Below are positions 48,422 to 61,300 of a stretch of DNA of 64,000 nucleotides, piece after piece. Each line of letters begins with the position of its first letter. The first letter of the stretch is position 1. Made by a program: the position numbers and the translations under genes. This DNA is from Paragordius varius (lineage: Eukaryota > Nematomorpha), in NCBI GenBank assembly GCA_964247055.1, contig OZ176054.1:10354001-10418000 (forward strand), given 5' to 3'. The notes beneath the pieces were generated by a model. It was given only the letters and a program-made list of their open reading frames with translations, was not told where the DNA came from and searched no databases.

Positions 48422-49879
48422 TTTATAAGATGTCGAAAATTATGAAAACCATCCTTATCAAGATGGTGATCTGTTAAGTGAACATTACATTTCGGACGAT
48501 GAATCGCTAAATGGTATTTTTACCTATTATATATATATATATATAGTTGTATTTGAATTGGTATACTATGGTAAAAAGTTTTAATTTTAGAAATTGACTA
48601 AAAAATATGAAAACATGTTGCATTTAAATTAAGGTTTCAATTAAAAAAATTAATTTTCAAATCTTAGGGTGGGGTGATAAAAAAAATTTTTTTGACTTGA
48701 CTCGCAAGTTTTTCAAGTCATGGCTTGCTTTCATGTGATAAAAAAAATTAAGATTGGACGACTTAAGTCAAGCAAGAAAACTTGATTCGGAGGTGATAAA
48801 TAATCATATGATTAAGTAAAACTTATAGATTTTGCAAGTGTGGTGTAGGGCACACTTGACACATTTGAATGAATAAAATTATTTTGGAAACTATTTATGT
48901 ATGTAATTTAGGCTTTATATGTAGTTGAAACCTCTGTAAATAGTATTAATTATTTTTTTAATTAATTTTGGCTAATTAACCTATTCAAATTAGGTGGATA
49001 CGAAAGAGGATAAATTTTTAGAAAAACTCAGCTAATATTTAAGAACAATGCATACATAATGCTAAATATATCAATTCCGTGAACCCGCAAAAAAAGATTC
49101 TCGAAAATTTCTTAAAATTAATAATTAAATATTAATCTTGTAAAATTTTAAATCTTCGTTCGAACGCTAAAAGTTACTTTACTATTAACTAATGTAAAGA
49201 ATTTATTTCATCATAAATTTATTTCTAATGTAATGTTGATAATCAATTAAAAATAATAATATGTTATATAAACATCTTCCAATTGTATTTGCAAATGTCC
49301 TACAAAAAGGAGTAGTGTTTTAAGGCCGAATGGGATCAATATTTAAAAGAATCTATAATATTAAGTAAAATACGTACCTGTGAGTTTGAAAACTTCAATA
49401 AATGCATATTGTATTAATTTGTGCCTTATTTCATAAATTTTGGCTGAAAATGATCAAAACGAATTCCGTAAAATTCGATTGAAAAAAATATTACATTCAC
49501 AAGCTAAAGACCTGACTTGAGTGTTTTTTTTATCACCGATTTTTAAGTGGACACTTGCTTGCTTAAGTAAACTTCAAATTGCTAAGCTTGATTTTATCAC
49601 CACACCCTTAGTTTAAGGCATAGGGTTACTTTTTGAGGTTTACACCGGTATTTATAGACTCAGTTATATTTGAGTTTTATTTGTATAGCTTTTATAAATT
49701 TTGACAGTTTAGTTTCTTGATTCAAAAACATGAAATAGGATATTATATATATATATATATATATATATTATTTTTATATATTCTATATAAATTTTATTGA
49801 AATAGACCCATTTGATAATCCCTCCGATGTGGGTTCACACCCCGATTATCCCACCATACGAAGATGTATTTTATCTTGA
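47962..49879 (+). CDS. Unassigned gene, 3' exons, ending in a CaaX-like tail
   Basis: Exons with matching phases: 48192 (or 48212) to 48266, 48430-48513, 49806-49879. They read YVNGDLITPLETNGHESI, DVENYENHPYQDGDLLSEHY..., and DPFDNPSDVGSHPDYP then TIRRCILS before TGA. An earlier exon 47962-48048 (IYLAYDKVTLILQIFPEI) joins in phase if the acceptor CAG at 48211 is used. The tail is acidic and polar. The last four residues CILS fit a CaaX prenylation box preceded by RR, which is inference only. The intron before the last exon holds an (AT)n tract-flanked region and a 941-bp DNA element. No family recognised; the 5' part was not found. Confidence 0.55.
48359..48417. repeat. Long (AT)n microsatellite
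   Basis: Near-perfect AT dinucleotide run of about 59 bases in the intron just before exon 48430-48513, the longest pure AT run in the window. Shorter ones lie at about 2630-2657, 14178-14213, 18289-18323, 28552-28576, 41734-41760, 42511-42545, 49745-49768 and 51402-51422. Confidence 0.95.
48667..49607. mobile_element. Non-autonomous DNA transposon with GGGTGNGGTGATAAAA ends
   Basis: 941 bp. The left tip GGGTGGGGTGATAAAA and the complement of the right tip GGGTGTGGTGATAAAA agree except for one base. TTA lies on both sides and may be a 3-bp target duplication. Subterminal sequences repeat GGTGATAAA and CTTAAGCAAGC-like motifs in both arms. It has no transposase frame. It sits in the intron between exons 48430-48513 and 49806-49879 of the unassigned gene. 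The superfamily cannot be named from this. Confidence 0.7.
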
Positions 49880-49903
49880 AAAATTTTATTATTCACACCT
49901 CAA

Positions 49904-50202
49904 CTACACCATTAAACAATTCGAACCATTCAATTTGACCCTTAAACAATTTAAATTCCACCCTAAAATAAATTAATTTTTAAATATCAAAAATTACATA
50001 TATACTTTTTTACATTGATAAAAAATAAATTATCATTTTTAATATAATACTGAAATAATAGTGCCATAAAGAAATATTTTATATTATCAATGTATAGTTT
50101 ATTAGCCCGAAAACACAATTTATTTTTAGGGTGAATTTAATTTGTTTGAGGGAATTCGAATCGTTCAAGAGTGAATTTGAGGTGTAAATGGTATATAAAG
50201 TA
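49904..50202. mobile_element. Fold-back element family C, intermediate copy
   Basis: Left arm CACCATTAAACAATTCGAAC, TTTGACCCTTAAACAATTTA; right arm GGGTGAATTTAATTTGTTTG, CAAGAGTGAATTTGAGGTGT and the tip GTAAATGGTATA. The core has TTTATTAGCCCGAAAACACA. It lies 25 bp after the stop of the unassigned gene. Confidence 0.65.
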
Positions 50203-51190
50203 TTCACATTAATGTTGGTTAATTCACATTATTTTTGATAAATTGATCATACAGATACGTATAAGTAACAAATAGTTATTGAAATCATAATTTTTTCCTT
50301 TCTTACAACATTATACTTTATTTAATTATATGTTTTATAACATTCGCTAATGTATAACCAGTTGCTCAACAATTTTGTTAATTAATCAATATACATAATG
50401 TATTTGTGAGATTTGCAGAATATTTTTGACAGAAAAATTATTAAAAAATAAAGCTTTATCTACCATGAATCAACGTAAGTCATTTAAATTTAGCCGCTAA
50501 TTTCCACATTTCTATAATGCATCATAAAAAATATTTGGATACAATTACACAATCTAAAAATGACACTTTTTACTCGTAAACTAAACTTCGGCTGGGATGC
50601 TTTAAACTGGGGGTGCCCAGTTTGATCTAAAAAAACAGATGTACCGCTTTTGAAAAATATTATGGACATGAATAAATATTTTATTACATCCCAATCATAA
50701 GACTGTACAAAATTGAGAAAAATTTTGATTACCATTTGTGTCACCAATTATTTTTCAGTATAAAATATCAATATGCCTATTTGTAAGCCTATTTTCGTAA
50801 ATTAATTATTGAGTTCATATTTATTTGGTATTTTATCACATTTTTCACCGGCCGAACATGATATATCAGAGGGGCGAACGTTAAACACCCTGTCATAAAT
50901 CAATCCAATATCTTTTATATAAAAGGAAAATATTTAAACCGATCACAATCATTGTAACAATAAAAAATCCCCGATTTGGGAGATATGAATGGAAAATATC
51001 GTAAACGATAATACACCGTTTTAAAACATCTCTAAACATTTTTATTGCCTTAGTATTTGATATATATTTTGTTTTATTGTGTTTAAAACCTCAGCGGTAT
51101 TATAAAAAAATGAGCATGCCTTAAATAAAAATAGACATAAAAAATGCTTATGTCATTGTAAAAGAAAAAATATGCATTATTTGGCAACAC
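50203..51190. other. AT-rich stretch, no recognised gene
   Basis: Nothing supported. The 85-codon minus-strand frame at 50490-50747 has no splice context or family resemblance. Confidence 0.4.
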
Positions 51191-51193
51191 TTA

Positions 51194-51349
51194 CAGTATG
51201 CAATTTAATGGTTACTTATTTCACACTATAGTAGGTGATGGTGAGTGTATGGAAAAATTGTTTTTTTAACATTTTGTGGTTTTTTCCATACACCGCTGTG
51301 TTGCAAACCCCCCAACTATAGTATGAAATAACCATTTAAATGCATACTG
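51194..51349. mobile_element. MITE, family A, most symmetrical copy
   Basis: 156 bp between TA dinucleotides. The left end CAGTATGCAATTTAATGGTT and right end ACCATTTAAATGCATACTG are complementary with few mismatches, then TTATTTCACACTATAGT against ACTATAGTATGAAATAA. It shares GTGTATGGAAAAA with the copies at 2000 and 12716. Tc1/mariner-type ends; no coding capacity. Confidence 0.85.
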
Positions 51350-51423
51350 TATCTATATATATTACATATTATTTTAAAATAATAATTTAATTATACTATA
51401 TATATATATATATATATATATAT

Positions 51424-52600
51424 TGTGCAAAAAAATTTTAACAAAAAATAAGTTTTATGAGATAGCTTATGACCAGTGGATTCATTTGCTGTAAAAATTT
51501 TTATTTGTTGACAACCTAGTTTTTGAAATATTAGGAGATCGAAATCGGGTAAAAGGTTTGAGGATAATTCTAAAAATAATAAAAGTTAAGATATTATCGT
51601 TGATTATCATTTTAGGAGATATTTTCTATATATAAATAGCCTAAAATCATAAAAATAGAGTTTCTATAAATCTCATATCAAAAGATGGCGATTTTCTTTT
51701 AACGCACTTATAAGTCAAAAAAAAATTATGAAACTATATTAAAATATTTTTTTAATTATTTACCACACTATAAAAATCTTATTCATATTTCAGTAAAAAA
51801 CTTCTATATCAAAATAAAACTATTGTTTTTTATTTTTTCATTTTGATCTAGTTTATGTGTGTATAATTTATACTGTTTTATTTAGAATCTTACATAAGTG
51901 GAAGTTATAAAGTATTTAATTTATGCAAAATAATATTTAAAGGTGGTGGAAAATCAACCAAATATCCGTACATATCCCAGTAAAATTATTATTTTGTATT
52001 AAAAAAACCTGCAGGGATTAATACGGATTATTGGTTGATATTCCACTACTTTTAAATCAGGTTTTGCATGAATTATATACTATATAACTCCCACTTATGT
52101 AAGATTCCAAAATTAAACAGTATAAATTTTTATGCACTCATAAACCAGATGACAAAAAAATAAAAACAATATTTTTTAGTTTTATTTTAATATAGTTTTT
52201 TTTACTGAAAAAATTTGAATGTTAAGATTTTAATAGGTTTAGCTAGTAAATAATTTAAAAAGGTTATTTTAATATGGTTTCATAAAAATTATTTACTTAT
52301 AAGTGTGTTAAAAAAACGCCATTTGATCGATTTTATAGAAACCCTATTTATATAATTTTAGGTTATTTAATAGAGATTTCCTAAAATGATAATCAACCTT
52401 AATATCTCAAATTTTATGATTAATTTTAGAATTATCCTCAATTATCCTTAATCTTCACTTTTTGCCCGATTTTGATTTTTTCCTAATATTCCAAAAACTA
52501 GGTTGTCCACAAATAAAAATTTTTGCGGCAAATGAATTCACTGGTCATAAGCTATCTCATGAATAAAAAAATTTTGGAAAAAATTAACCCTCTTTGCACA
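51424..52600. mobile_element. Palindromic element of about 1.2 kb
   Basis: Almost the whole segment is one imperfect inverted repeat centred near 52005. Outer arms: TTGTGCAAAAAAATTTTAAC against the complement near 52560-52600; GAGATAGCTTATGACCAGTG (51461) against CACTGGTCATAAGCTATCTC (52540); GACAACCTAGTTTTTGAAAT (51510) against TTCCAAAAACTAGGTTGTC (52490). Inner arms: GAATCTTACATAAGTGGAAG (51885) against its complement near 52090, and GGTGGTGGAAAATCAACCAA (51941) against TTGGTTGATATTCCACTACT (52032). No open frame of note. Arm divergence shows it is not a recent assembly inversion. Confidence 0.85.
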
Positions 52601-53389
52601 CAGTGTATATATATACATTGAATATGAATTTTCACAATAAAGTTGCCATAATCTTTATACTTTCCTTTTTAATTTTTGGCTTTTAAATATTTCTTTTGGT
52701 CCTAATTTTGAATACGGCCTTTCCTCATTCTCTTAATGTTGAAATAGGATCAATCAAATGGTCCCGGTTTTACCAGAAAAGATTTTATTAGATGCTATTT
52801 TTTCAGTTAAACTATATAAATAATTTATATTTTAAATTAAAAAAATATTATAAAATAGTCCCGTTTAAAATGGTCTGTCTTAGAACCGTTTAAAATTGGT
52901 TAATAGTTTTTAAACGGTTGCATAAAAGCTAATGAATTTGATTTTCATATGGAAAGTACCACGATAATTATAATATTTTATCTAAAAATTTAGAATAAAA
53001 TTTTAAAAAATGTTTAAATTTTATTATATTATATAGTATTTAGCAGAATTTCTGATAGTAATTATTGATTAAATTATATAAAATAATTTAACAAATAGAC
53101 ATGCTATGGTTATTTAAATTGAGTCATGAACAAAACGGAATAGAAATAGATAATTTTTATACTTGTTCCACAAAATATCTTACTTTTTAAATTATTACAT
53201 ATTCCATCTTTTATGGAGTATTTTATTGAATATATATAATTATTTTTTTCACACCACTAAAGCATGTTATATCACACATGTCTAAAATAAATTATCTAAA
53301 AAATTAAATAATTTGCTAAAAATTATCTTTTCAAAAAGCTTGTTATACGGATAATAAGAAATTTATAAATATTAGTTGCGGAATTAACC
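52601..53389. other. AT-rich stretch, no gene accepted
   Basis: Only a short open stretch near 52760 (MVPVLPEKILLDAIFSVKLY) stands out, with no splice context. A small palindromic motif around GTTTAAAATGGTC and AACCGTTTAAAATTGG lies at 52860-52915. Confidence 0.35.
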
Positions 53390-53541
53390 ATGACACGAGG
53401 CATACAAAGATGGCAAAATCGTAATTTTTAGATCTTATCAATTTTTGTAAAATATTTTTCTGTCCTTAACATTTTACTTTGATTTATTTTTTTTGAATAA
53501 TATAGTTGCCAGACGTGGAGGCTTTCGTTGGTTTATTAATG
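53390..53541 (+). CDS. Candidate micro-gene, two short exons
   Basis: ATG at 53390 with an A-rich context. Exon 53390-53420 (MTRGIQRWQN) ends in phase 1 at GTAATT; an 85-nt intron ends TATAG; exon 53506-53541 continues LARRGGFRWFING and ends at GTTTAT in phase 1. Trp/Arg/Gly-rich sequence is unlikely in random AT-rich DNA, which is the main argument. A later exon may be 54290-54323 (DENGYAKFELI, stop), but its phase does not fit directly. Not recognised. Confidence 0.35.
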
Positions 53542-56500
53542 GTTTATATTATATATGAGATCTATTGCATTATTATGTTAAATATATTTGAGAATAATTT
53601 ATATAACTATATCCATGACCTTTTGGGGTAGTTTTATATCCCAAAGCAACAAATACTCAAAAATATTTAAGATATTAAGCCGAATTATAAAATATGCTTT
53701 CTTTACTATTTTAGGCGTGTTATACAATAATCTTTTGAAAAGATATTTAAAATGAAAAAAAATCATCTTCTCGATTTTCGCCGTTATTTTTTTCCTATAA
53801 CTTTTACACTACAAAAATATGCAAAATATATATCACAAATAAATAGAAAACGTAAATAAATACTTTAAAAAAAGCTTTCAGAATATATTATCAGCCAATA
53901 CTTGATATATATATATATATCAATATCAGATTATAATGATTGTGTTTTCGAGCTGTCTTAATTTTAGACTCCAGAAGTCACGAAACCGTAAAAAATATAA
54001 GCTTCTAATCTAAAACATGATAACAATGTTTCAAAATAAAATTTTAACTACCAAATTGAGCTTTAAGATTTAAAACTACCCTAATAAGTAATTGCGGACA
54101 ATGTAAACTATATTTTGCCTATTAAAACGAAGGTTTACGTGACACAGGTATGGTTACTTTCATTTCAGTTAATTTTGATAATTACTATAAATTATTACGC
54201 CTGTGTAGAATTGACCAATGGTATAATCATTTTGACGCTATTCCAAAATCTAAAATCTCTAATCTAATCTAAATTAAAATTGATTTTAGCGATGAGAATG
54301 GCTACGCAAAGTTTGAATTGATATAAAGGACATTTTTTAAGGCATACGAAATGATGCATATCGTATAATTTATAATATATTATGGATAACTTTAATCTAT
54401 TGCTTATGTAAGAAATTGAAGAGATATTAAATCGTAAGTCATTATAAATATGAAAATTAATACGTGAGAAATGGTCATTTGTTATATAACTTATTTACCA
54501 CGTTAAAATATGAATTGATTAAAGAAAAATAAGGTGGTGTAATTATTAAAAGCTTATCGTCTTAAATTTTAAAAGATTTCGGACATTTTGTATAAAAAAA
54601 ATTTTTTGGTTGGGATTCACCCGTATTATAATTTGGGGTCTAAAACTAATACCAACGGCTGATTTAACCATTTGACTGTTATAACTAAAAAGAAACAAAT
54701 TAAAATATTTACTAAAAGAGTAATCTCAAAGATTGATGAAATTAAACTTATCTCAGCTATAGAAACAATAAGAAAGTTCTTTTTTTACATGTAAACCATT
54801 TAAGAACTTTTAAAATTCCTAAAAATATGGAAAAAATCTACATTTCACATATATGTAAATAAATAAATTAATAATATTAAAGAAAAATAATTAATCTAGC
54901 CCATAAATTAATTTTCTTTTATTACATTTCAATATTTTATGAAGAAATCGAAAATGTAGCACAAGGTAATATATTTAACGGTGGCGTTTTAATTTGAATT
55001 AATTGATCAATTTTAAGCTCTAATTCTGGGAATTTTACACTAAAACTTATGATTTTGTCAGGCTAATAAAAATGTTTTAAAGTGTCCTTCTTTCATAAAT
55101 TCTAAATGGTCATTTTTATACATCTTAAATGAAACGTTTCTTAGATTAATATTTCACATAGAAAAATTTTTATTTGTAATTAAACAATAAATAATGGGTG
55201 TTGGCATATTTATTTTTTTAAATGGTTTCCTTAATTACTAATTGCAATATAATTTACTCTGTTAACCTATCTCCTTTTAGATATATCATTGGATTCAGGT
55301 AGAAAATAAAAATTTTGGTTGCAATCAACAATCTAAAATTTTATATTGTGTGGTTTTAGTGGACGAACTACAAATGGCTCTAAGTAAATAATATCTTGAA
55401 ATAATTATGAAATGTCTGATTTTTCATCAAAACTTTGTATAAATTAAGAAAATAAATAATTTTTTAAAAGGAATAAAAAATCCTGTAAATGAAAGAATGG
55501 GATGTTTCAAAGATCTATATAGAGATATTGCAATGAAAATTATTAAATTTATTTAAATAAAATAAAATTAATTTAACACAGCATTCAAAACTATGTATCG
55601 CATTAAGTTAGAAAGATAAAACATCCAAAAATATTTTTTAGTTAATCAGTAAGGATAAAAGTAAATATAAATACACATTATATTAGACGAACTTGGTGCA
55701 AATAATTGTATATATATTTACAATTATTCCAATAATTAAATAATTATCTTTAATATATTTTATGCAAGTCAACAACGATGTTCTTGAAAGTAAATCGTTT
55801 CTCATAAACTTTTATTCTGTATGTTAGGTTATATGCCAAATTTTACCGAACCTTAATATCCCAAATGACAGTTGTCTATTAGTTCACATACTTTTATCTA
55901 TATATCTAAATAAATTACAAAACAAAATTTAGATTAATTTAGCATGTGTTATTGGTTTATCTGATGTGAAAATGATTGAAGGATTAATCAAATCGATTTT
56001 ATTAGAAATGGCAATTTGATAGATTAAAGCTTCTTTTTTTAGTGGTTAAGTATTATTTGTGTAATGGTGATTTTGTAAAAAAATACATTGTACGCCATCG
56101 CTTCTGGCTGAGAAAAAATGCTTGTTCATAATTTTTAGCATTTTTATATTTTGGAGGATGTTAAAAAGAATAGAAAGAATTGTATACTGTTTTTTAAAAA
56201 AAATTGATAATAAACTTAAATTTAAAGATAAATAATTTTTTAATCATATATTATTAGGTGTAAGAAATCTTTCGCATCATTAAATCACAAAGTTTAATTA
56301 TAAAATCTTTTTTCTACCGTTCCCATATTCAGAAAATGTCATAAAATACGCCTCAACTCTAAATTGATTTTTTAGAAATATGCATTTTAATCAGATTCAT
56401 AAATCTACCATAATTTCTTAGCTTATTTTGAAGCTGTGGTAGTCACATCTAAAAATTTAAATATATTATGAAAAGATTGTTTTACACCTTATTTATAATC

Positions 56501-56884
56501 TTTGACCAAAATTTTGCCTTTTATTTAGGAGGAATTAAAATAAAATTGGTTATATCTTTATCAACACTTCATTACATTTTATGATAATTTTATACCTTCG
56601 AAAATAGTTTATCTATCCTATGCTGGGAAAAAGTTAGATAAATCATAAGTAAGGCCCATCCAAAATTACCTGAAAATAAATTATATGTCAACATACATAT
56701 ATTCGCTAGGATATTTTTTATAACCCCGATTTACATTGGGAAATTAATAACGATTTAATTTCTTGTCAGAATATATAATATTAACTTTTCACTTTTTTGA
56801 TCTAGTTTACCTTTTGAGAAAGTTGAGATTAGTTCTGAAAATAACTAAATTTTAGATGTTTTAAATAATCTGAGACTTCTAAAG
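53542..56884. other. Long AT-rich stretch, no recognised gene
   Basis: Apart from the possible short exon at 54290-54323 I see no coding signal, structured RNA or clear repeat. Many short AT runs only. Confidence 0.4.
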
Positions 56885-57670
56885 CAGGGGTGTCCAACAG
56901 GTCGTTTGGAAGCCACTATTCTTAATTTTTAATCGGCTCTTAAAAATATTAAAAAAAAAATTTTTTGCAAAAAATCTGATATTTGAATGGCGATGTAAAA
57001 AAATTTAAAAAGTATTTTAATTTGATTTAAAATTTTTTATAATATTTTTTATATTCGTTTTTTTTTATTCATTCAATCATTTTCCTTTACAATCAAAAAT
57101 TTTGAATACTTGCCACCGGTAAACTTTTTTAGGTAATATTAAGAGAAAGAGCCATATTTTTGAAAACCACAGTTCTCCTTTTTAATATAGCAATTCCTAT
57201 ATTATAGGAGCTACAAAAATATATAAAAATATCTACATGTCTAACCATATGGGTCACTGAAAAAGGAATATGGCTCATATATTTAAAAATTGTTTACTAA
57301 TCACAGTTTAGCAAGAATTTAAGTGGGGTAAGCCTCAGTTGTCTTCTTTGAAAAAATTCATCATTTTCTCTTTATAGAATTTATATATTATATTTGTGTT
57401 TTCATCAGATATATATCTAAGAATATTTTCCTTTGTCCATGCATTTTATCAAATGTTTTTACACATTTTAGTATAATTAAACAGCAATAGCATTATTATA
57501 ATTTTACAAATATTTTTATATATGAAACTTGAGACATTTATATATGTTTATATAATATAATTATTTGATGCCTATGTCTTGTATATATATATATATTAAT
57601 TCGAATTCGGCTCTTCGGATTTTTGAGGTCGAAAATGAACTATTCAAGTCATTTGTGCAGGACACCCCTG
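56885..57670. mobile_element. hAT-like non-autonomous element (CAGGGGTGTCC ends)
   Basis: Left tip CAGGGGTGTCCAACAGG and right tip GTGCAGGACACCCCTG share an 11-base perfect inverted end, CAGGGGTGTCC, the classic hAT form. Flanking octamers (TTCTAAAG and TTTTAGAG) match at only five of eight positions, so the target duplication is decayed or absent. The interior has (AT)-rich sequence and antisense frames near the right end but no transposase signature. 786 bp. Confidence 0.6.
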
Positions 57671-58329
57671 TTTTAGAGTCTAAAATGGCACAGCTCCACA
57701 AGATAGAGAGACAAACAGCTGATTTAAATTCAAAATTTGCCAATTTTGCTTGCAAAATATAACCAACCTTGTTAGATTTATTATTTAGCCTAATATATCT
57801 TTGCATGTCTGTTGCATTGGGTATTAAAAATAAATCATAGAATAAATGAGAAAAATTTTGAAACGAGGTTTTTTTAATAAAATACATATTTTAAGATATT
57901 TTTTGAATAAAATGGCTAAAAGGCTAACATATTTTTAAATTCGGCTAAATATCATATATACGTTTTTTAAGATATTTAAACTTCAAATAGCTCTGGGATA
58001 TTAATGTCCGCCAAAAGGTGTGGAGTAATAGTGTTAAGATTAATTACTATGTTATTTACAAAGATTTTTTACACAGGTGAAAATTCAGAATATAGTAAGA
58101 AATGCATGCCATGTCTATTAAAATATTAAATTTAAAATAGATTTTTATATTTTTTATAGCATACTGATATACTAATATAAATATTTTAAGATCTGGGCTT
58201 TTTGCGTATATTAACTTACGGTCTTAACTATTTGAAAAAATGTGAAACTTTGGCTCGGATAATTAAATCTTGATTGGGTATCTATTATTAATAAAACTAT
58301 ATCGAGAGTTTGTCCTGTGTAAAAAGGGA
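57671..58329. other. Upstream region of KIFAP3
   Basis: May contain the first exon of KIFAP3: a short open stretch YLKKCETLARIIKS at about 58230-58272 precedes a potential 29-nt GT-AG segment (58280-58308), but a stop in the joining frame prevents a firm call. Confidence 0.3.
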
Positions 58330-61300
58330 GTAGAATTACTAAATATTATTTTACATGCCCGGATAATAAGGACTACACTATCAAATCTAATAATAAGCCT
58401 ATAAACTGCATTCTTAAGATATCACAAACCGATATAATTAAAATATTTTACAAAAGCGACAATGTAACACATGCCTTGACCTGTTTGAATCAGGTACCCA
58501 GGCATATATTTAAATGCACAAAGGTATCCCGATTTTTTAATTCCTTAGATGATTTTATTAATCATGAAGTTCTTGAAATGTTGTATGATACTTATGATAT
58601 ACAAGCTAAAGGAATAATATTAATCTTAAACGCGATCGCTCGTAAAAAGCATATTTCATGTAAATATAATAAAAATGTTTTAGTGGATGATTACATCAAA
58701 CCACTTTTGGCGATTGATAATGTTCATCATTTGGATATTAACCTAATTAAAATCTGGATTATCTCATTTAAAAAAGATATTCTGACAGATAAATTCAGAG
58801 TAAATGTACTTAATCAAATATTACGAGTAAATTTTTTAAATATTTTGTAGAAGCTAAATCAATACATCTATACCAATAATGAAGATTATGAGAATTTAAT
58901 TGACAGTATATTAATTGTAACTTGAAGATTTTATTGATTTCACAATTTTATATTATAATAAGCATCCTCTTGATAAAGCATTAGGATTTTTTACCAATGA
59001 TTTTTGGAATCAAATTTTAGATTATATTATTGTCTTAGAAAAACGATCTCATTTTGAGGATTGGCAAATTTTATGTAACATTTTATATCTTTTATTGGAA
59101 CATACAACACGTAACCCAATCGCTGACTTCAAAGTAATCTATAATTTTTTAAACTCTTTACTCTATTTGTATTTCAGTTATATCTATCCCATAATTTACA
59201 TTAAGGGCATTTTTAGTAAGTTAATTCTTAATTTTTATTTTCTGGTTTCATGTGAACGATAAATTTTTAAATGTATTAGTATAATGCACTTTTTATCATG
59301 TTATGTTTAACATTTTCAAAACAATTACCATTTTAATTTGAGATTTTTTGAATAGCTAACTCATTTATTCCGAATTTGAATATCTTATCAAATAATTATA
59401 TTATTATTATTGTATCAAAGATCGTTGTCAATTTATTGCTTTTTCGAAGGTGTATGTTCTCCAGTTTATTCGATTGTAAGTGAGTGATGTTAACTGTTGT
59501 AAAGACTAAAGAGAGATTGGTTAAGCATTGATAATTACCAAAAAAATGGAGCCAGCATTTTTATCTTAAAGGCCGTGCACACCATATAATATACCGAAAA
59601 TTATGTAATACCTGTTTGACACATTTGCAGAGTACTCTATATATAATCTCCAAATAAGAACATTAAAAATTGTAAAAAATAATTTTCATGACCATTAAAG
59701 TCAATAATTTTTTGATTCTATAATCCATACAATATGTATAATCATTTTTATAGTTATGTGGGAAAATTATTAAACATGTCAGTACGATATTACGTGAAAA
59801 CCATTTCGAAGTTTTGAGTAAAGGTGTTGTTGACAAAAGACGACAGAAACCGCTTTCCGACATTCAAAAATCTAACAAAAATTCTACAAGCGAAAATTTT
59901 TGTTCAGTTGATTTGTGTGTACAACAACTTTTAACCAATATAACCAACATTTTAATGATGTTGATGATATCAACTAAAAAATTTGATCCTAATAAAAATC
60001 CTGAGAAATTAGTCTTGAATAATAATAATAATAATAAAGAAATGGTTATGGAATTTTGCATGGAATCCAATTTAATGATTAACCTACAAACTATATACAA
60101 TTATGGTGAGTTGTATTTGAATTTGGAAACGTAAAAAACATTTTTTAAAATTTTGATTATATGTAAAATTTTGGATATTAATATTAATTTACCGCCGCTT
60201 ATGGTTTAAGAATTCTTAATTAACTTTTGTATCAACATAAGTTTTTTAACCAACATACATATATATATATAGTATGGTAAATTTACATTTATCAAATTTT
60301 TAACTAATGATTGCCATTTTATTTTTTGCTACATGCTTAATAGGTAATATCGATTACCAATTTAACGTATGCAAAATCTTATACATACTTTCATTGAATC
60401 CTGAATGTTCCGCCATCCTATTTCAACCAATGACTAAATTGTTAACTCAAGTATATCTATATATATATATATATATATATAGTTTGAATCATAATTGTAA
60501 TATCGTTTTTTTGTTGTTTACATACAATCACACCTTATTTTTTAGATTTTTCTATTTCAACCATTAAAATTGTTGGCTTTTTGAATTAATAAATCAAGAA
60601 ATATTTTTGATACTGTCAATAATAATTAACCCCATCTAATATATTTAAACTAATACCTTATGATAATATAATTCTAAACAGTCATAACCTTCCTTTGCCT
60701 TGATTATTATTTAGATATATATAATTTTTGTCATTTTTTTCATTAGTATTTAATAATAATTTTTAGAGATATATTAAGATATTACATGATTTTAAATTGA
60801 AAACAAGATATTTAGAGGATATTATCAGTTAAAATAATTAAAAGAATAAATTACAAATATTTAATCCACATATATATAAATAAAAAAATTTAAAATGTCT
60901 TTTTTTATATTTTCCATTCAAGATATTCAGTGATATGTTACAATACTATTGTTGCAACAAAACTTTCAATTCAAATTCGATTTCCACAAATGATAATGTA
61001 GAAAATCACATGACTAATGATGAAAAAAATCATTTAGCTTATTTATATGGCGAAATTTGTCCAAATATTTTCATAAATTGCATGTCTGGTCCACAAAATG
61101 GACATATTATAATTTCTTCGATTATGAGTTCAAAATTTACAGAAGATTTTTTTCACACTAACAAAAGTTTTGATAACATGAGTTGGTTAAAGGCAAATGA
61201 TTTGACTCGGCTTGATGCATACTTTTATGTTTTGTTTGAGATGCTTGAAAAAAGGAATTTTAATAATGCTAATAATACTAATGGGACAATAATTTCATTG

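Noticed and set aside
52751-52822. Short frame MVPVLPEKILLDAIFS resembling the start of an F-box
   Set aside because: 21 codons, then a stop; no continuation or splice donor, similarity too short.
57561-57887. 108-codon minus-strand frame
   Set aside because: Runs through the hAT-like element's right end and its flank; no domain resemblance.
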